From NCBI GenBank assembly GCA_038400315.1, contig CP151667.1, positions 2,677,174 through 2,741,173 of the forward strand: a stretch of DNA of 64,000 nt, written 5' to 3'. The stretch is from Isosphaeraceae bacterium EP7 (GTDB lineage: Bacteria > Planctomycetota > Planctomycetia > Isosphaerales > Isosphaeraceae). Position numbers and translations under genes: made by a program. Positions 8,829-18,309 of this stretch are shown here, one piece after another. Position 1 is the stretch's first letter, and every line of letters begins with the position of its first letter. Below the pieces are notes generated by a model. The model made no database searches. It saw nothing but the letters and a program-made list of their open reading frames with translations, and had not been told where the DNA came from.

Positions 8829-11800
8829 TCAGCGCCGCGTCACGCTCTGCAGCAGGATCTTGCCCGGCACCAGCAGGGCATCGGCCTGCGCCTGCGTCAG
8901 GATGCCACCGTCGACGAAGTCCGTCACCTCATTAAGGAATGCCTGCACCTTGCCGACGTCGCCGGAGGTGTCATTCAGGTTCAGCTTCACGATCAGGGAA
9001 TTGGCCTGCCCTTGGTTGAGGACCCCCAGGGCCTGCAGGGCGCGAACCTGGGCCTTCAGGCCCGCCGACTGCTTCGCCGCCGACATGACGTTGATCGCCA
9101 CGCTTCCCGAGGTGCTCAGGCTGCCGTCGCCGGCCGTAACGGTCAGCGTGTCGTGCCCGCCGAAGTTGAGGTTGCCGCGGTAGACCAGGCCGGCCAGGGC
9201 GGAGTTCAGGTCGGTGATGCTGCCGGACAGGGTCACCGTGCCGCTGCCGAGGCCGGAGATGGTCAGGCCGGTGGTCATGCCCAGCGTCAGCGTGCCGTGG
9301 CTCACCGCCAGGGTGACCTTCAGGCTGTCGCCCTCCGGGTCGCCCACCGTGATGCCGCTGATGGCCCTGTTCACATCCTCGAAGGCGGTCTGGGCGGCCG
9401 GCACGGCGAGCGTCGGCGCTTCATTGACGTTGATGACATTGACGACGAAGACCTTCTCGGTCGAGAGGCCGCCGGCGTCGGTGCTGCGGACCCGGACCGA
9501 GTACTCGCTCTTCGCCTCGAAGTCGAAGCCGGCCGCCGTCCTCAGCGTGTCGCCGACGATGGTGAACGATGCGTTGTCCGCGCCGCCGGTGCCGCCGACC
9601 AGGCTGTACGTGAAGCTGTCGCCGGCATCGGGATCGGTCGTGCTGAAGCCGCCGACGGCCGTGCCGGCCGGCCGGTTCTCGGCGATGCTGCTGGCGCTCA
9701 GCGCGATGTCCGTCGGCACTTCGTTGACGTTGGTGACGCTGACGGTGAAAGCCTTGTCGAACGTCAGTCCGCCGGCGTCGTTGACGCGGACGGTGATGGC
9801 GTAGCTCGACTTCGCCTCGAAGTCGAAGCTGGCACTCGCCCACAGGGTGGCCCCGCTGACTGCGAACGCGGCGTTGTCTCCGAGGCCGTCCGGCAGGCTG
9901 AAGGACAGGTTGTCGCCGGAGTCGGGGTCGGTCCCCGAGAGGTTGCCGACGGCCGTGCCCGACGGCCGGTTCTCGGCGATGCTGCTGGCGCTCAGCGCGA
10001 TGTCCGTCGGCGTCTCGTTGACGTCGTTGACGCTGATGATGAACGACTTCTCGGTCCAGAGGCCGCCGGCGTCGGTGCTGCGGACGCCGACAAAGTACGT
10101 GTCCTTCGCCTCGAAGTCGAAGCCGGCCGCCGTCGTCAGGACGCCGCCGACGATGGTGAACGATGCGTTGTCCGCGCCGCCGGAGCCGCCGACCAGGCTG
10201 TAGGTGAAGCTGTCGTCGGCGTCGGGGTCGAGCGTGCTGAAGCCGCCGACGGTCGTGCCGGCCGGTTGGTTCTCGGCGACGCTGAAGTTACTCAGAGAGA
10301 TGAACGCCGGCGTCTCGTTGACGTTGTCGACGCTGATGATGAACGACTTCTCGGTCCAGAGGCCGTCGGCGTCGGTGCTCCTGACGCGGACCGAGTACGT
10401 GTCCTTCGCCTCGAAGTTGAAGCCGGCCACCGTCCTCAGCGTGCCGCCGACGATGGTGAACGATGCGTTGTCCTCGCCGCCGGGACCCCCGATCAGGCTG
10501 TACGTGAAGGTGTTGCCGGCGTCCGGGTCGGTCGTGGTGAAGCTGCCGACGGCCGTGCCGGCCGGCCGGTTCTCGGCGATGCTGCTGGCGCTCAGCGCGA
10601 TGTCCGTCGGCACTTCGTTGACGTTGGTGACGCTGACGGTGAAAGCCTTGTCGAACGTCAGTCCGCCGGCGTCGTTGACGCGGACGGTGATGGCGTAGCT
10701 CGACTTCGCCTCGAAGTCGAAGCTGGCACTCGCCCACAGGGTGGCCCCGCTGACTGCGAACGCGGCGTTGTCTCCGAGGCCGTCCGGCAGGCTGAAGGAC
10801 AGGTTGTCGCCGGAGTCGGGGTCGGTCCCCGAGAGGTTGCCGACGGCCGTGCCCGACGGCCGGTTCTCGGCGATGCTGCTGTTGCTCAGCGCGATGTCGG
10901 TGGGCGTCTCGTTGACGTCGGTGACATTGACGGTGAACGCCTTCTCGGTCCAGAGGCCGCCGGCGTCGGTGCTGCGGACGCGGACCGAGTACGCGCTCTT
11001 CGCCTCGAAGTCGAAGCCGGCCGCCGTCCTCAGCGTGTCGCCGACGATGGTGAACGATGCGTTGTCCGCGTCGCCGGTGCCGCCGACCAGGCTGTACGTG
11101 AAGGTGTTGCCGGCGTCCGGGTCGGTCGTGGTGAAGCTGCCGACGTCCGTGCCGGCCGGCCGGTTCTCGGCGATGCTGCCGGCGCTCAGGGCGATGTTCG
11201 TGGGCGCCCCATTGACGGTAAAGAAGGCATACTTCAGATCGAAGTTGGTGCCATCGTAGTAGCTGATGGCCGGGTTGCCGTTGACCACCGCCAGCGACGA
11301 ATACCCCCCCACAACGCCTACGGAGTCCACGGTGACGGGGGCGGCCCAACTGCTGCCGCTGGCATCGCTGGCACGCACGTACTTCAGATCGAAGCTGCTA
11401 CCGTCGAAGCTGATGGCCGGGCTGCCGTTGACCACCGCCAGCGACAAGTCCCCCACAAAGCCCTCGGTGGCGACTTTGACGGGGGTGCCCCAGGTGCTGC
11501 CGGTGGCATTGCTGGCGCGCACGTATTTCACACCGACGCCGTTATCGTAGTAGCCGATGGCCGGGTTGCCGTTGACCACCTCAAGCGACGCGTGCATCGC
11601 AATAGGTTTCGTTGATGCATTCCCTGCGTCCACGGTGACGGGGGAGCCCCAGGTGCCGCCGCTGGCATCGTTGGCACGCACGTACAACAGGGGGATATAC
11701 GAGGAATTCGCAGTGGGTACGAGGCCGCTGTAACTGATGGCCGGCCGGCCGTCGACCACCGCCAGCGACGAGTACCGCTCCGAAGTCACACCGTCCGGCA

Positions 11801-12407
11801 GGTTTTGCACGGTGACGGGGATGGCCCAAGTGCTGCCGCTGGGATTGCTGGCACGCACGTACTTCAGATCGAAGTTGGTGTTATCGGAATAGCTGACGGC
11901 CGGGTTGCCGTTGACCACCGCCAGCGACGAGCGCTGCCCCACATCGCCCGCGGTGTCCAAACTGACCGGGGTGCCCCAGGTGCTGCCGCTGGCATCGTTG
12001 GCACGCACGTATTTCAGATCTTTATTGGTGAGATCGTAGTAGGTGACGGCCGGGTTGCCGTTGACCACCGCCAGCGACGAGTACCGCCCCACAATGCCCG
12101 CGGTGTCCAAACTGACCGGGGTGCCCCAGGTGCTGCCGCCGGCGTCGTTGGCACGCACGTATTTCAGATCGCCGGCACCCTGATCGTAGTAGGTGACGGC
12201 CGGGTTGCCGTTGACCACCGCCAGCGACGTGTCCAACCCGACAGAGCCCACGGTCGCCGCGGCCATCGGGGTCCACGCCAGCAAGCGGCGGTCTTCGAGA
12301 GCTTCTATCAGCAGCAGCGCCTGCCTCACTCGCCTCGATGAACTCGTCATCATCTCGCTTTTGCTGTTCTTGGGAGTGCCACGCTTCAACCAGCCGTGCA
12401 ATGCCAT
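8829..12407 (-). CDS. Giant exported cadherin-repeat surface protein
   Basis: The protein is about 1192 residues if started at 12407; an alternative ATG pair at 12350 would place the motif ALEDRRLLAW closer to the N-terminus, and neither start has a strong ribosome site. After the planctomycete LExRxLL motif come about eight roughly 50-residue units with 'SLAVVNGNPAVTYYD...LKYVRA', a repeated seven-blade-like module. Six to seven cadherin-like domains follow, each with 'IAENRPAGT.VG.F...DPD' and 'YSVRVRSTDAGG'. The C-terminal 70 residues (LNQGQANSLIVKLN, VQAFLNEVTDFVDGG, LTQAQADALL) resemble the FIMAH C-terminal domain. It is probably a calcium-stabilised surface or adhesion protein. Confidence 0.85.
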   Translation of the reverse strand: MALHGWLKRGTPKNSKSEMMTSSSRRVRQALLLIEALEDRRLLAWTPMAAATVGSVGLDTSLAVVNGNPAVTYYDQGAGDLKYVRANDAGGSTWGTPVSLDTAGIVGRYSSLAVVNGNPAVTYYDLTNKDLKYVRANDASGSTWGTPVSLDTAGDVGQRSSLAVVNGNPAVSYSDNTNFDLKYVRASNPSGSTWAIPVTVQNLPDGVTSERYSSLAVVDGRPAISYSGLVPTANSSYIPLLYVRANDASGGTWGSPVTVDAGNASTKPIAMHASLEVVNGNPAIGYYDNGVGVKYVRASNATGSTWGTPVKVATEGFVGDLSLAVVNGSPAISFDGSSFDLKYVRASDASGSSWAAPVTVDSVGVVGGYSSLAVVNGNPAISYYDGTNFDLKYAFFTVNGAPTNIALSAGSIAENRPAGTDVGSFTTTDPDAGNTFTYSLVGGTGDADNASFTIVGDTLRTAAGFDFEAKSAYSVRVRSTDAGGLWTEKAFTVNVTDVNETPTDIALSNSSIAENRPSGTAVGNLSGTDPDSGDNLSFSLPDGLGDNAAFAVSGATLWASASFDFEAKSSYAITVRVNDAGGLTFDKAFTVSVTNVNEVPTDIALSASSIAENRPAGTAVGSFTTTDPDAGNTFTYSLIGGPGGEDNASFTIVGGTLRTVAGFNFEAKDTYSVRVRSTDADGLWTEKSFIISVDNVNETPAFISLSNFSVAENQPAGTTVGGFSTLDPDADDSFTYSLVGGSGGADNASFTIVGGVLTTAAGFDFEAKDTYFVGVRSTDAGGLWTEKSFIISVNDVNETPTDIALSASSIAENRPSGTAVGNLSGTDPDSGDNLSFSLPDGLGDNAAFAVSGATLWASASFDFEAKSSYAITVRVNDAGGLTFDKAFTVSVTNVNEVPTDIALSASSIAENRPAGTAVGGFSTTDPDAGDSFTYSLVGGTGGADNASFTIVGDTLRTAAGFDFEAKSEYSVRVRSTDAGGLSTEKVFVVNVINVNEAPTLAVPAAQTAFEDVNRAISGITVGDPEGDSLKVTLAVSHGTLTLGMTTGLTISGLGSGTVTLSGSITDLNSALAGLVYRGNLNFGGHDTLTVTAGDGSLSTSGSVAINVMSAAKQSAGLKAQVRALQALGVLNQGQANSLIVKLNLNDTSGDVGKVQAFLNEVTDFVDGGILTQAQADALLVPGKILLQSVTRR
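9651..9987 (-). repeat. 337-bp direct repeat, copy 1 (second copy at 10545-10881)
   Basis: This segment reads the same, base for base as far as I can follow, as 10545-10881, at an offset of 894 bases. Each copy codes for one full cadherin-like domain containing DGLGDNAAFAVSGATLWASA. Neighbouring domains are only similar, so this pair is a recent in-frame duplication of a domain block or has been homogenised by gene conversion. Confidence 0.85.
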
Positions 12408-13182
12408 CGTTTAAAAATCCGGTCGTAATAGAACCGCGCATGAAGCCAGGCGCCCCCGGCGTCAATGCGTCGAGCCGGAGTCCTCGGGAAAACCTCGGAC
12501 CTGGCCCGTGTCGGGAAGGGTACTCGGCTACCTGGTCGTCGTAAGCCACGTCGATGTGGGGAAACCAGGGCGACCGTCGGAGTGTCGGAGTCAAGTCGAT
12601 GGACATTAACGAGAATCACCACGAATAGATAGCGATCGATAGTTACTTGAATGACATGGTGCAAAATATCAACTTCGAGGGGAATGGCTGAGATCCGGCG
12701 ATCCGACCGGCTGAGCCTCCGGCCCCACGAGGTGCAGCCGATCCGATGGCAGCTCGGTCTTCCTCGCGGCCCATTCTTCCGCTCTCCCGAGGTCGTTCGG
12801 GCCTCCGTCGCGAGGGGCACGATGTATCAGTATGGGCCGGAATAGGCATGAATTGCGTCTTCCGCCTGCGAAGACTCAGCGATCACGCGAGATTAATGGC
12901 GCCACTGCTGGCCCGGCCAGCTTATTTCGCGGGTTGTTCGGCCCGCGCCGGGGAGGGCCGACGCATCAGAGAACGCTGAAAGACGCAGGAGATGCGCCTT
13001 CCGGCCCCGAAGGCGCAGGAAACCGACCCCGACCCGGCCGGATTGCCCCCTCACCACGCCCCGTCGACCTGGCGACGGGGGACGCCGCCGTGGTCCGGAA
13101 CCTGCTCGTCGTCACCGGATGTGGCGGCCCGGTGTCATCCGGTCGAGCGCGACGCCACCCCCGCCATCGGTGGCGGCCGCGA
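12408..13182. other. Intergenic region between the cadherin-type gene and IS66
   Basis: I recognise no gene here. A perfect 9-base inverted repeat TGCGCCTTC/GAAGGCGCA lies at 12993-13001 and 13009-13017 with a 7-base spacer; it lacks a T run, so it is not a clear terminator. The last 50 bases (from about 13131) belong to the IS66 end. The promoter of the minus-strand surface gene should lie between 12408 and about 12650, which is AT-richer. Confidence 0.4.
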
Positions 13183-14712
13183 TCATCCCGCCGGGGCTGA
13201 TCCCGAGACGGATCGGTGGGCCTGCCAGCGATCGGGCAGCAATTCCGCGACCCGCCGGGCCGGGTGGGTGCAGACCCGATCCAGGACGTCGCGGAGGTAG
13301 GCTAAGGGGTCGATCTCCAGGGCCTTGCACGTCGACGCGAGGCTGAACAGGATTGCCGCCGTCCTGCCGCCGCCCTCGCTCCCGGCGAACAGCCAGTTCT
13401 TGCGGCCGAGGGCGACCGGCTTGACAGCCCGCTCGCTCGCGTTGTTGTCGATCGCCAGGTATCCGGCCTCGGTGAATCGGTTCAACGCCGCCCAGTTCGA
13501 CCGGGCGTAGCCGATCGCACCGCCGATCGGGCTCTTCGGCAGGACGAGACGGGCCTGCTCGTCCAGCCAGGTCCCGAGCCGCTCCAGGAGCGGAACGGAG
13601 CGCTCGCAGCGCAGGGCGAGCTGCCCGGCGTCGTCCAGGCCCTTGGCGGCGGCCTCCACCGCGTACAGCAGGCGGATTCGCGCCAGGGCCTCGTGGGCCC
13701 GCTCGGGGTCGCTCGTGCGGGCGTCGAAGAACTTGCGCCGCGCGTGGGCGAAGCACCCGACCTCCACCACGCCTCGCCAGAAGATCCGGTCGTATCCGCT
13801 GTACGCGTCGGCCTGGAGGTAGCCCTTGTAGTCGCCCAGGAACCGCTCCGGCCCGTCGCGGGAGCGGTCGGCGGTGTAGTCGTAGACGGCGTAAGGGTGC
13901 TCGCGATCACCGAGGTAGACCCACAGGCGGGCGGTGCGTGCCCGGTCGAGCTGTCGATCGAGCACCGGCACCGTGGTGTCGTCCGTCTGGATCACCCGCG
14001 ACTTGAGGACCTCGGCCCTCATGGCCTTCCAGATCGGCTCCAATAGCCAGGCGGACTGGGCCATCCAGCCGCACATCGTCTTGCGCGACAGCTCGACCCC
14101 GTGGCGGGCGAAGATCCCCTCTTGCCGGTAGAGCGGGAGGTGATCGGCGAATTTGCTCGTGATCACCTGCGCGAGCAGCCCCGGGCCGGGCAGCCCCTTC
14201 TCGATCGGCTGTGCGGGCCTGGCTGCGACCGCGACGTGTCCCTGGCATCGCCGGCACGCGACCTTGACCCGGACGTGCTCGACGACGAACAGCGAGGCCG
14301 GGCGGTAGTCGAGCTGCTCGCTGACCTCCTCCCCGATCGTCTCTCGGTCGTGGCCGCATCCGGGGCAGGCCCGCTGATCGGGCGGGACTTCGTGGACGCG
14401 CCGCTCGCGGGGCAGGTCGGCCGGCAGCGGCTTGCGGCCGTGGCCCTTCACCGAGCGGGCATGCGACAGCGGCGATGCCTCCGCCGGCGTCACGGGGGAC
14501 GGTTCGAGAGGCGGCTCCGCCTGCTCGGCGAAGAGTAGCAGTTGGCCCGGATCGACCCGCTCGGATCGCGGGCCGTACATCCGGCGGAGCAGCAGGTCGA
14601 GGCGATGGCCGAGCTGCTCGACTTGCCGCCGGGCCTCCCGCAGGCTGGCCGCCAGCTCGCGGATCATGCAGTGGCAGGTGGCCAGGTCGTCGGGCAGTGT
14701 AGCGCTCTCCAT
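13183..14712 (-). CDS. tnpC: IS66 transposase TnpC
   Basis: The 509-residue DDE transposase has an N-terminal coiled-coil/leucine-rich helix with the IS66 signature LLRRMYGPRSERVDP, a zinc-binding region CPGCGH...CRRC, and a catalytic core with D in VIQTDDTTVPVL, D in YLQADAYSGYDRIF and E in NNASERAVKPVALGRKNW. Length and motif order are normal for the family. It lies 52 bases downstream of tnpB. Confidence 0.95.
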   Translation of the reverse strand: MESATLPDDLATCHCMIRELAASLREARRQVEQLGHRLDLLLRRMYGPRSERVDPGQLLLFAEQAEPPLEPSPVTPAEASPLSHARSVKGHGRKPLPADLPRERRVHEVPPDQRACPGCGHDRETIGEEVSEQLDYRPASLFVVEHVRVKVACRRCQGHVAVAARPAQPIEKGLPGPGLLAQVITSKFADHLPLYRQEGIFARHGVELSRKTMCGWMAQSAWLLEPIWKAMRAEVLKSRVIQTDDTTVPVLDRQLDRARTARLWVYLGDREHPYAVYDYTADRSRDGPERFLGDYKGYLQADAYSGYDRIFWRGVVEVGCFAHARRKFFDARTSDPERAHEALARIRLLYAVEAAAKGLDDAGQLALRCERSVPLLERLGTWLDEQARLVLPKSPIGGAIGYARSNWAALNRFTEAGYLAIDNNASERAVKPVALGRKNWLFAGSEGGGRTAAILFSLASTCKALEIDPLAYLRDVLDRVCTHPARRVAELLPDRWQAHRSVSGSAPAG

Positions 14713-14764
14713 GGCCCGATTCTGACCGCTGCGGGGACCGGGCGCAAGGGCCTCGGGCCGTCGA

Positions 14765-15127
14765 TTACGGCGCGATCGCGGCCGCGGGCAGGGCGTAGCG
14801 GGGCCGGCGGCGGACCGAGGACAGGTCGACCCCGTCGAGAATCATGGCCAGATCCGCGCCCCGGATCTCGGCGGAGTCGCCGTCGCAGACCGGGAAGAGG
14901 AACGTCCCATGCTCCAGGCGGCGATACCAGAGGGCGTACCCGTCGCCGGCCCAGTACAGGATTTTCAGCCTGTCCCCCCTGCGATTGCGGAAGACGAACA
15001 GGGCGCCGGAGAGCGGGTCCTGCCGGATCACCTCGGTCGTCATGCGAGCCAGGCCGTCGAACCCGCGCCTCATGTCCGCCGGACGAGTCGAGACATAGAT
15101 GCGGACGGTCGGCGGCCAGCTCAGCAT
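14765..15127 (-). CDS. tnpB: IS66 accessory protein TnpB
   Basis: This 120-residue protein has the IS66 Orf2 signature: an N-terminal 'IYVSTRPADMRRGFDGLA' and a central LFVFRNRRGDRLKILYW followed by W..GF-type YALWYRRLE. It is required with TnpA and TnpC for IS66 transposition in studied members. Its start overlaps the end of tnpA by 7 bases, which suggests translational coupling. Confidence 0.95.
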   Translation of the reverse strand: MLSWPPTVRIYVSTRPADMRRGFDGLARMTTEVIRQDPLSGALFVFRNRRGDRLKILYWAGDGYALWYRRLEHGTFLFPVCDGDSAEIRGADLAMILDGVDLSSVRRRPRYALPAAAIAP

Positions 15128-15522
15128 CTCGGCGGCTCCAGGATGGAGATGACCCGGATCAGTGTCTCGACGTCGAAGCCCGGCGGGACGGCGATGCGGT
15201 ACCCGCAGGCGAGGATGATCTCCACGGAGCGGACGGGCGTGCGATGCGAGGCCGATCCGGTCGACGCTCGGTCGTCCTCGACCACTCGGACCGGGAGGAA
15301 TTCTCCCGGAGCCTTGGCCGTGGGCCGTGCGGCTGGTCGGATCGCTGCCGCGGGTCGGTCCAGGTCAGCGACGGGCTCGGCGTCGCGGCGATAGAGCCGG
15401 CGGCGGAAGGTGTGGAGAGGGATACCGCCTTGGCGGCAGAACTCGGGCTGGGTCAGGCCGCTATCCCGCCACTCGCGGAACAGGGCCGCCCAGTTGACAT
15501 CCTGGGAAGCTCGTCTGGCCAT
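15121..15522 (-). CDS. tnpA: IS66 accessory protein TnpA
   Basis: This 133-residue protein is the first gene of the IS66 operon. Its N-terminal helix-turn-helix contains WRDSGLTQPEFCRQGGIPL and FRRRLYRR, as in IS66 TnpA/Orf1 proteins. Its C-terminal half ends with the conserved GYRIAVPPGFDVETLIRVI. It overlaps tnpB by 7 bases. Confidence 0.9.
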   Translation of the reverse strand: MARRASQDVNWAALFREWRDSGLTQPEFCRQGGIPLHTFRRRLYRRDAEPVADLDRPAAAIRPAARPTAKAPGEFLPVRVVEDDRASTGSASHRTPVRSVEIILACGYRIAVPPGFDVETLIRVISILEPPRC

Positions 15523-15607
15523 CGATTGCCCTCCTGATCAGGCTCGATGGCGACATCATTGCAGCAGACCGCCGGGCTTTACAGAAGTACTTGGCCGGAC
15601 GGACACC

Positions 15608-16069
15608 AACTAACCACCCAGAGGCTGCTTGCGCAGTCCCGATCAAAGCTCTCATGTCAAACGCGGCGATTGCCCCTTGATGTCAGTCCAGTACGGCAAC
15701 CTTTCAACTGGTCGTTGCCGACCCATCAACTTGGGTGGTCGTGTCCAATCCGCGGACTGGCAGGACAATGTATGAGGGCAGTCCGCTGTCTGCCCCTCGG
15801 CTGCAAGCGGTAAGTCCGGAACGACACTCACGGCCACTGGCCTTCCCGGGGTGAGCCCCCTACCAGGCCGGCCTAATGAAAGCGGCGATTGCCCTTGCCG
15901 TCCGGGGCGAATGCGGCACGTCGCCTTCACCTCACGGCGCCATCCCGATGATCGGCGCAAGCTCTCTCCCCGAGTAACGAAACCCACAATAGGCCGATCG
16001 TGTCTGCCATGGCGTGCCGACAATTCGCCTTGACCATCAACACAATCCACCCCATCGAGGGATTCTAGG
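15608..16069. other. Intergenic region, no gene recognised
   Basis: No coding feature is convincing here. A 12-base string GCGGCGATTGCC occurs at about 15664 and 15883, and the 9-mer TGGGTGGTC discussed in the findings occurs at 15732. GAGGG eight bases before ATG 16070 serves the next gene. Confidence 0.4.
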
Positions 16070-16561
16070 ATGAATCGGTTCTTCATCCTCGCGCCGGCCC
16101 TCCTCGCGTTGTCGGGCTGCAGCGTGCTGGACCGGGTCGATATGACGATCGAGCGCCTCGACACGGCAAACACCATGCTGGCCGACACGAACGGGCAGAT
16201 GTCCGCGATCGGCCGCCAGATGGCCGAGACCCAGCAACTCCTCGTCGAGTCCAATCGGCTGGTCGTCGAGTCCAACCGCCAGATCGCCATGAGCATCAAG
16301 AACGTCATCAACTCCAACGCCAAGATGGATGAGTCGAACGCGAATATCGCGAAATCCATCGACACCGTCGCGAGATCGAGCGAGGAGGTTGTGACGTCGA
16401 ACGCGAACATGGAGAAGACGAACGCGAACATGACGCTGACGCTGGCCCAGATGGTCGAGATGAATCGGGGGGTGGCGCGGAGCAATGCCCTGATGGCGGA
16501 GATGAACGAGAAGCTCGGCCTCATGACCCAGTTGATCCCGAAGATCCCGGGCACGAAATAG
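16070..16561 (+). CDS. Small coiled-coil lipoprotein
   Basis: The 163-residue protein starts at ATG 16070 with GAGGG upstream. A lipoprotein signal peptide (residues 1-17) ends in the lipobox LSGC. The mature part is almost entirely alpha-helical and repetitive, with an Asn/Met/Ser-rich heptad pattern (SNANIAKS, TSNANMEKTNANM, VESNR repeated). It is predicted to be an Lpp-like or methyl-accepting-like rod anchored by lipid in a membrane facing the periplasm. No enzymatic motif is visible. It stands alone between insertion-sequence remnants. The function is unknown; a spacer or envelope-tethering role is only inference. Confidence 0.8.
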   Translation: MNRFFILAPALLALSGCSVLDRVDMTIERLDTANTMLADTNGQMSAIGRQMAETQQLLVESNRLVVESNRQIAMSIKNVINSNAKMDESNANIAKSIDTVARSSEEVVTSNANMEKTNANMTLTLAQMVEMNRGVARSNALMAEMNEKLGLMTQLIPKIPGTK

Positions 16562-16799
16562 CCGCGAAGCTCTATCGCTTCTCCTGCTCGCGTAACTCGG
16601 TCCCCATGAAGCTCGTTGTAAAAGCATCTTTCTGGGAATTTTTTGCAACCATACGAGTAGCGATTGCGAGCTAACACGCTCATCCGCCAGGGCATTGCCT
16701 CAGCATCGCCTCGCCTCATTACCGTTGCGTTGCCTCAGGTAATAACACACAACTACGCCGCAAGGTTGCCCTAGAGATTGATATGAACTTCAGACGAAG

Positions 16800-16990
16800 T
16801 GCGGGGCTGGGTTGTGGAACAACAGGATGCTGAAGGCCACAGCATGCAGGCCCGCCAGGGTCGTCGCCAGCCGCTCGTACTCCCAAGCCAGACCTCGGAA
16901 CCTCGTCATCCAGCCGAAGGAACGCTCGACCACCCCGCGGAGCGGGCAGAGTCGCTGGGTGTGGAGCGGACGAGCGGCCGCCTTAAGTTG
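16800..16990 (-). pseudogene. C-terminal fragment of an IS5-type transposase
   Basis: On the minus strand the sequence reads GVVERSFGWMTRFRGLAWEY followed by ERLATTLAGLHAVAFSILLF, the C-terminal DDE 'E' block of IS5-family transposases (VVERxFxWLxRxRRLxxDYE). No upstream catalytic part is present; the fragment adjoins the small gene at 16997. It is a relic of an insertion. Confidence 0.7.
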
Positions 16991-16996
16991 CTGCTC

Positions 16997-17338
16997 TCAT
17001 GCCGACCGGCGTAACCCCACGGATTCGGGCATCCCTCGTTGCAGTTCGCTCAGCCAATCCAAGAAGAAGGCGAGATTCTCCAGCCCGTGACCCGCCGCGA
17101 TCTCCTCGTCCGCCAGGAACATCTGGCCATGCTCCGCGAGGACGTGGCAGTACGTATCGCGATCGAGGGAGGCGAGGTGGGAGCAGACGGCATGTCTCAG
17201 CCGCGGCTCTCCCGGGACATGATCAAGACCCCGACGATCGCTGTCCATCAGCGCCTCGATGGCCTGGCTCAGGGTATAACCGGGATAGACGAAGTCGGTC
17301 TCAACCTTCAGCATCGTGCGGAGTTCGAGGTCGATCAT
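16997..17338 (-). CDS. Hypothetical 113-residue protein
   Basis: I do not recognise this family. ATG at 17338 is preceded by AAGGGGAG at good spacing, which supports it as a real gene. The protein is soluble, rather acidic and Leu-rich (ELRTMLKVETDFVYPGYTLS near the N-terminus, ENLAFFLDWLSELQRGM near the end). No membrane segment, signal or cofactor motif is visible. The IS5-type fragment at 16800-16990 begins immediately after its stop, so its 3' end may have been altered by that insertion. Confidence 0.5.
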   Translation of the reverse strand: MIDLELRTMLKVETDFVYPGYTLSQAIEALMDSDRRGLDHVPGEPRLRHAVCSHLASLDRDTYCHVLAEHGQMFLADEEIAAGHGLENLAFFLDWLSELQRGMPESVGLRRSA

Positions 17339-17568
17339 GGGAAGGCTCCCCTTCGGCGTTCGATTAGGTCATATGCGATCCAAGCGAGGAGGTGGGCTAC
17401 CTCCACTTCCGATCCTCAGTCAGGCTTACAAATGTTTGCAAGAGGTGGGCCAGTAGAAGCAAAATGAGACGGATCCGCCCACCACCTGGATGGGAGGTGG
17501 CGATCATCGGCCTGAGGATAGGTGGGCAGGTTATCCGCTCGGCGAGTTGCGGGCGACCGCGTTTAGGC

Positions 17569-17826
17569 TCAAGTCTCCTTCCGATCGCCATCACACCGCC
17601 GGCGCCTTGCCTTTCCCAGCTTTGGGCGGCGCCTGCGGTGGTCCCCGGCGGCCTCGTGCGCGATATCGACTCGCTGACGATCGCGATGTCGCTCGGAGGC
17701 GGCGAGCAGCAACAGGTAGATTCGCTTGTTTTCGGGGGCCATGCTGGTGTCGGCCATGGCCTGCTCGCGGGTCCGTTGCAGGACTATTAGGCCCTGATCG
17801 GTCATGATCTTCAGGGGTTTAGCCAC
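17569..17826 (-). CDS. Hypothetical small basic protein
   Basis: This weakly supported 85-residue frame starts at GTG 17826, which has GGAGG about 9 bases upstream. It has a helical central part (IVLQRTREQAMADTSMAPEN) and a strongly Arg/Lys-rich tail. No family is recognised. The basic tail could be chance in GC-rich DNA, so the gene itself is uncertain. Confidence 0.35.
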   Translation of the reverse strand: MAKPLKIMTDQGLIVLQRTREQAMADTSMAPENKRIYLLLLAASERHRDRQRVDIAHEAAGDHRRRRPKLGKARRRRCDGDRKET

Positions 17827-17829
17827 GGC

Positions 17830-18309
17830 GATCGGCCTCCAGCGAGGTGCCTGGCGGACCGGCACCCCGAGGGATCATTTTACCGAGGCAAGGTTACATG
17901 AGCGAGGCGATAAGGGCAATTATCCCGACCGATGAAGGAGGCGACGGACTTGGTAACTGCCCTTATCGGCTTGACCACCCAAGGGGTAGCCAGACCCTAC
18001 TAATGGGCCGACAAACCCCTGGCCGCACACCGACGCACGAGGCATCCTTGAGGATGCCTACAAGCTCAAAGCGGCGGAGAAACACCTAGAGTTTCTGGGG
18101 AAAAGCCGGAGTGTTTCGTTCCTCGAAGACAATAGGGGAGTCGTGATAGCGATAATCCCTGAAAGTAATTGGTGATCGGGAGGACGCAGAGTTGTTCTTC
18201 GAGCAGTAGATTATCCACTCCGGCTGGAGACGCCTGACGCCGAACGGGGTGGTGCGGTTCGAGTACACTGGGCCGATTAACCGACTCGTCATGTCGCAGG
18301 AGGCCAACC
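17830..18309. other. Intergenic region, no gene recognised
   Basis: Nothing convincing is seen on either strand. A perfect 8-base hairpin AGGCATCC/GGATGCCT with a TTGA loop lies at 18040-18059. GACCACCCA occurs at 17973. The region ends with GGAGG just before ATG 18310. Confidence 0.35.

Larger units (their letters stand above)
13131..15607 (-). mobile_element. IS66-family insertion sequence, apparently complete
   Basis: Three minus-strand genes in the order tnpA, tnpB, tnpC give the classic IS66 layout. Candidate imperfect terminal repeats are GGTGTCATCCGGTCGAG at 13131 and, on the other strand, GGTGTCCGTCCGGCCAAG ending at 15607; they share GGTGTC and TCCGG with one gap. I do not see an 8-base target duplication at these ends, so the exact borders are tentative. 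All three genes are open, so the element may be active. Confidence 0.8.

Noticed and set aside
9012-11615. Long plus-strand frame antisense to the cadherin gene
   Set aside because: Arg/Ala/Gly/Val-rich repeats reflect the complementary strand of the cadherin repeats.
13123-15615. 8-base target duplication around IS66
   Set aside because: The flanks at the proposed ends (GGCGGCCC and AACTAACC) do not match, so it is not reported as a feature.
15652-16719. 355-residue minus-strand frame overlapping the lipoprotein
   Set aside because: The reading is antisense to the clear lipoprotein gene at 16070 and mirrors its repeats.
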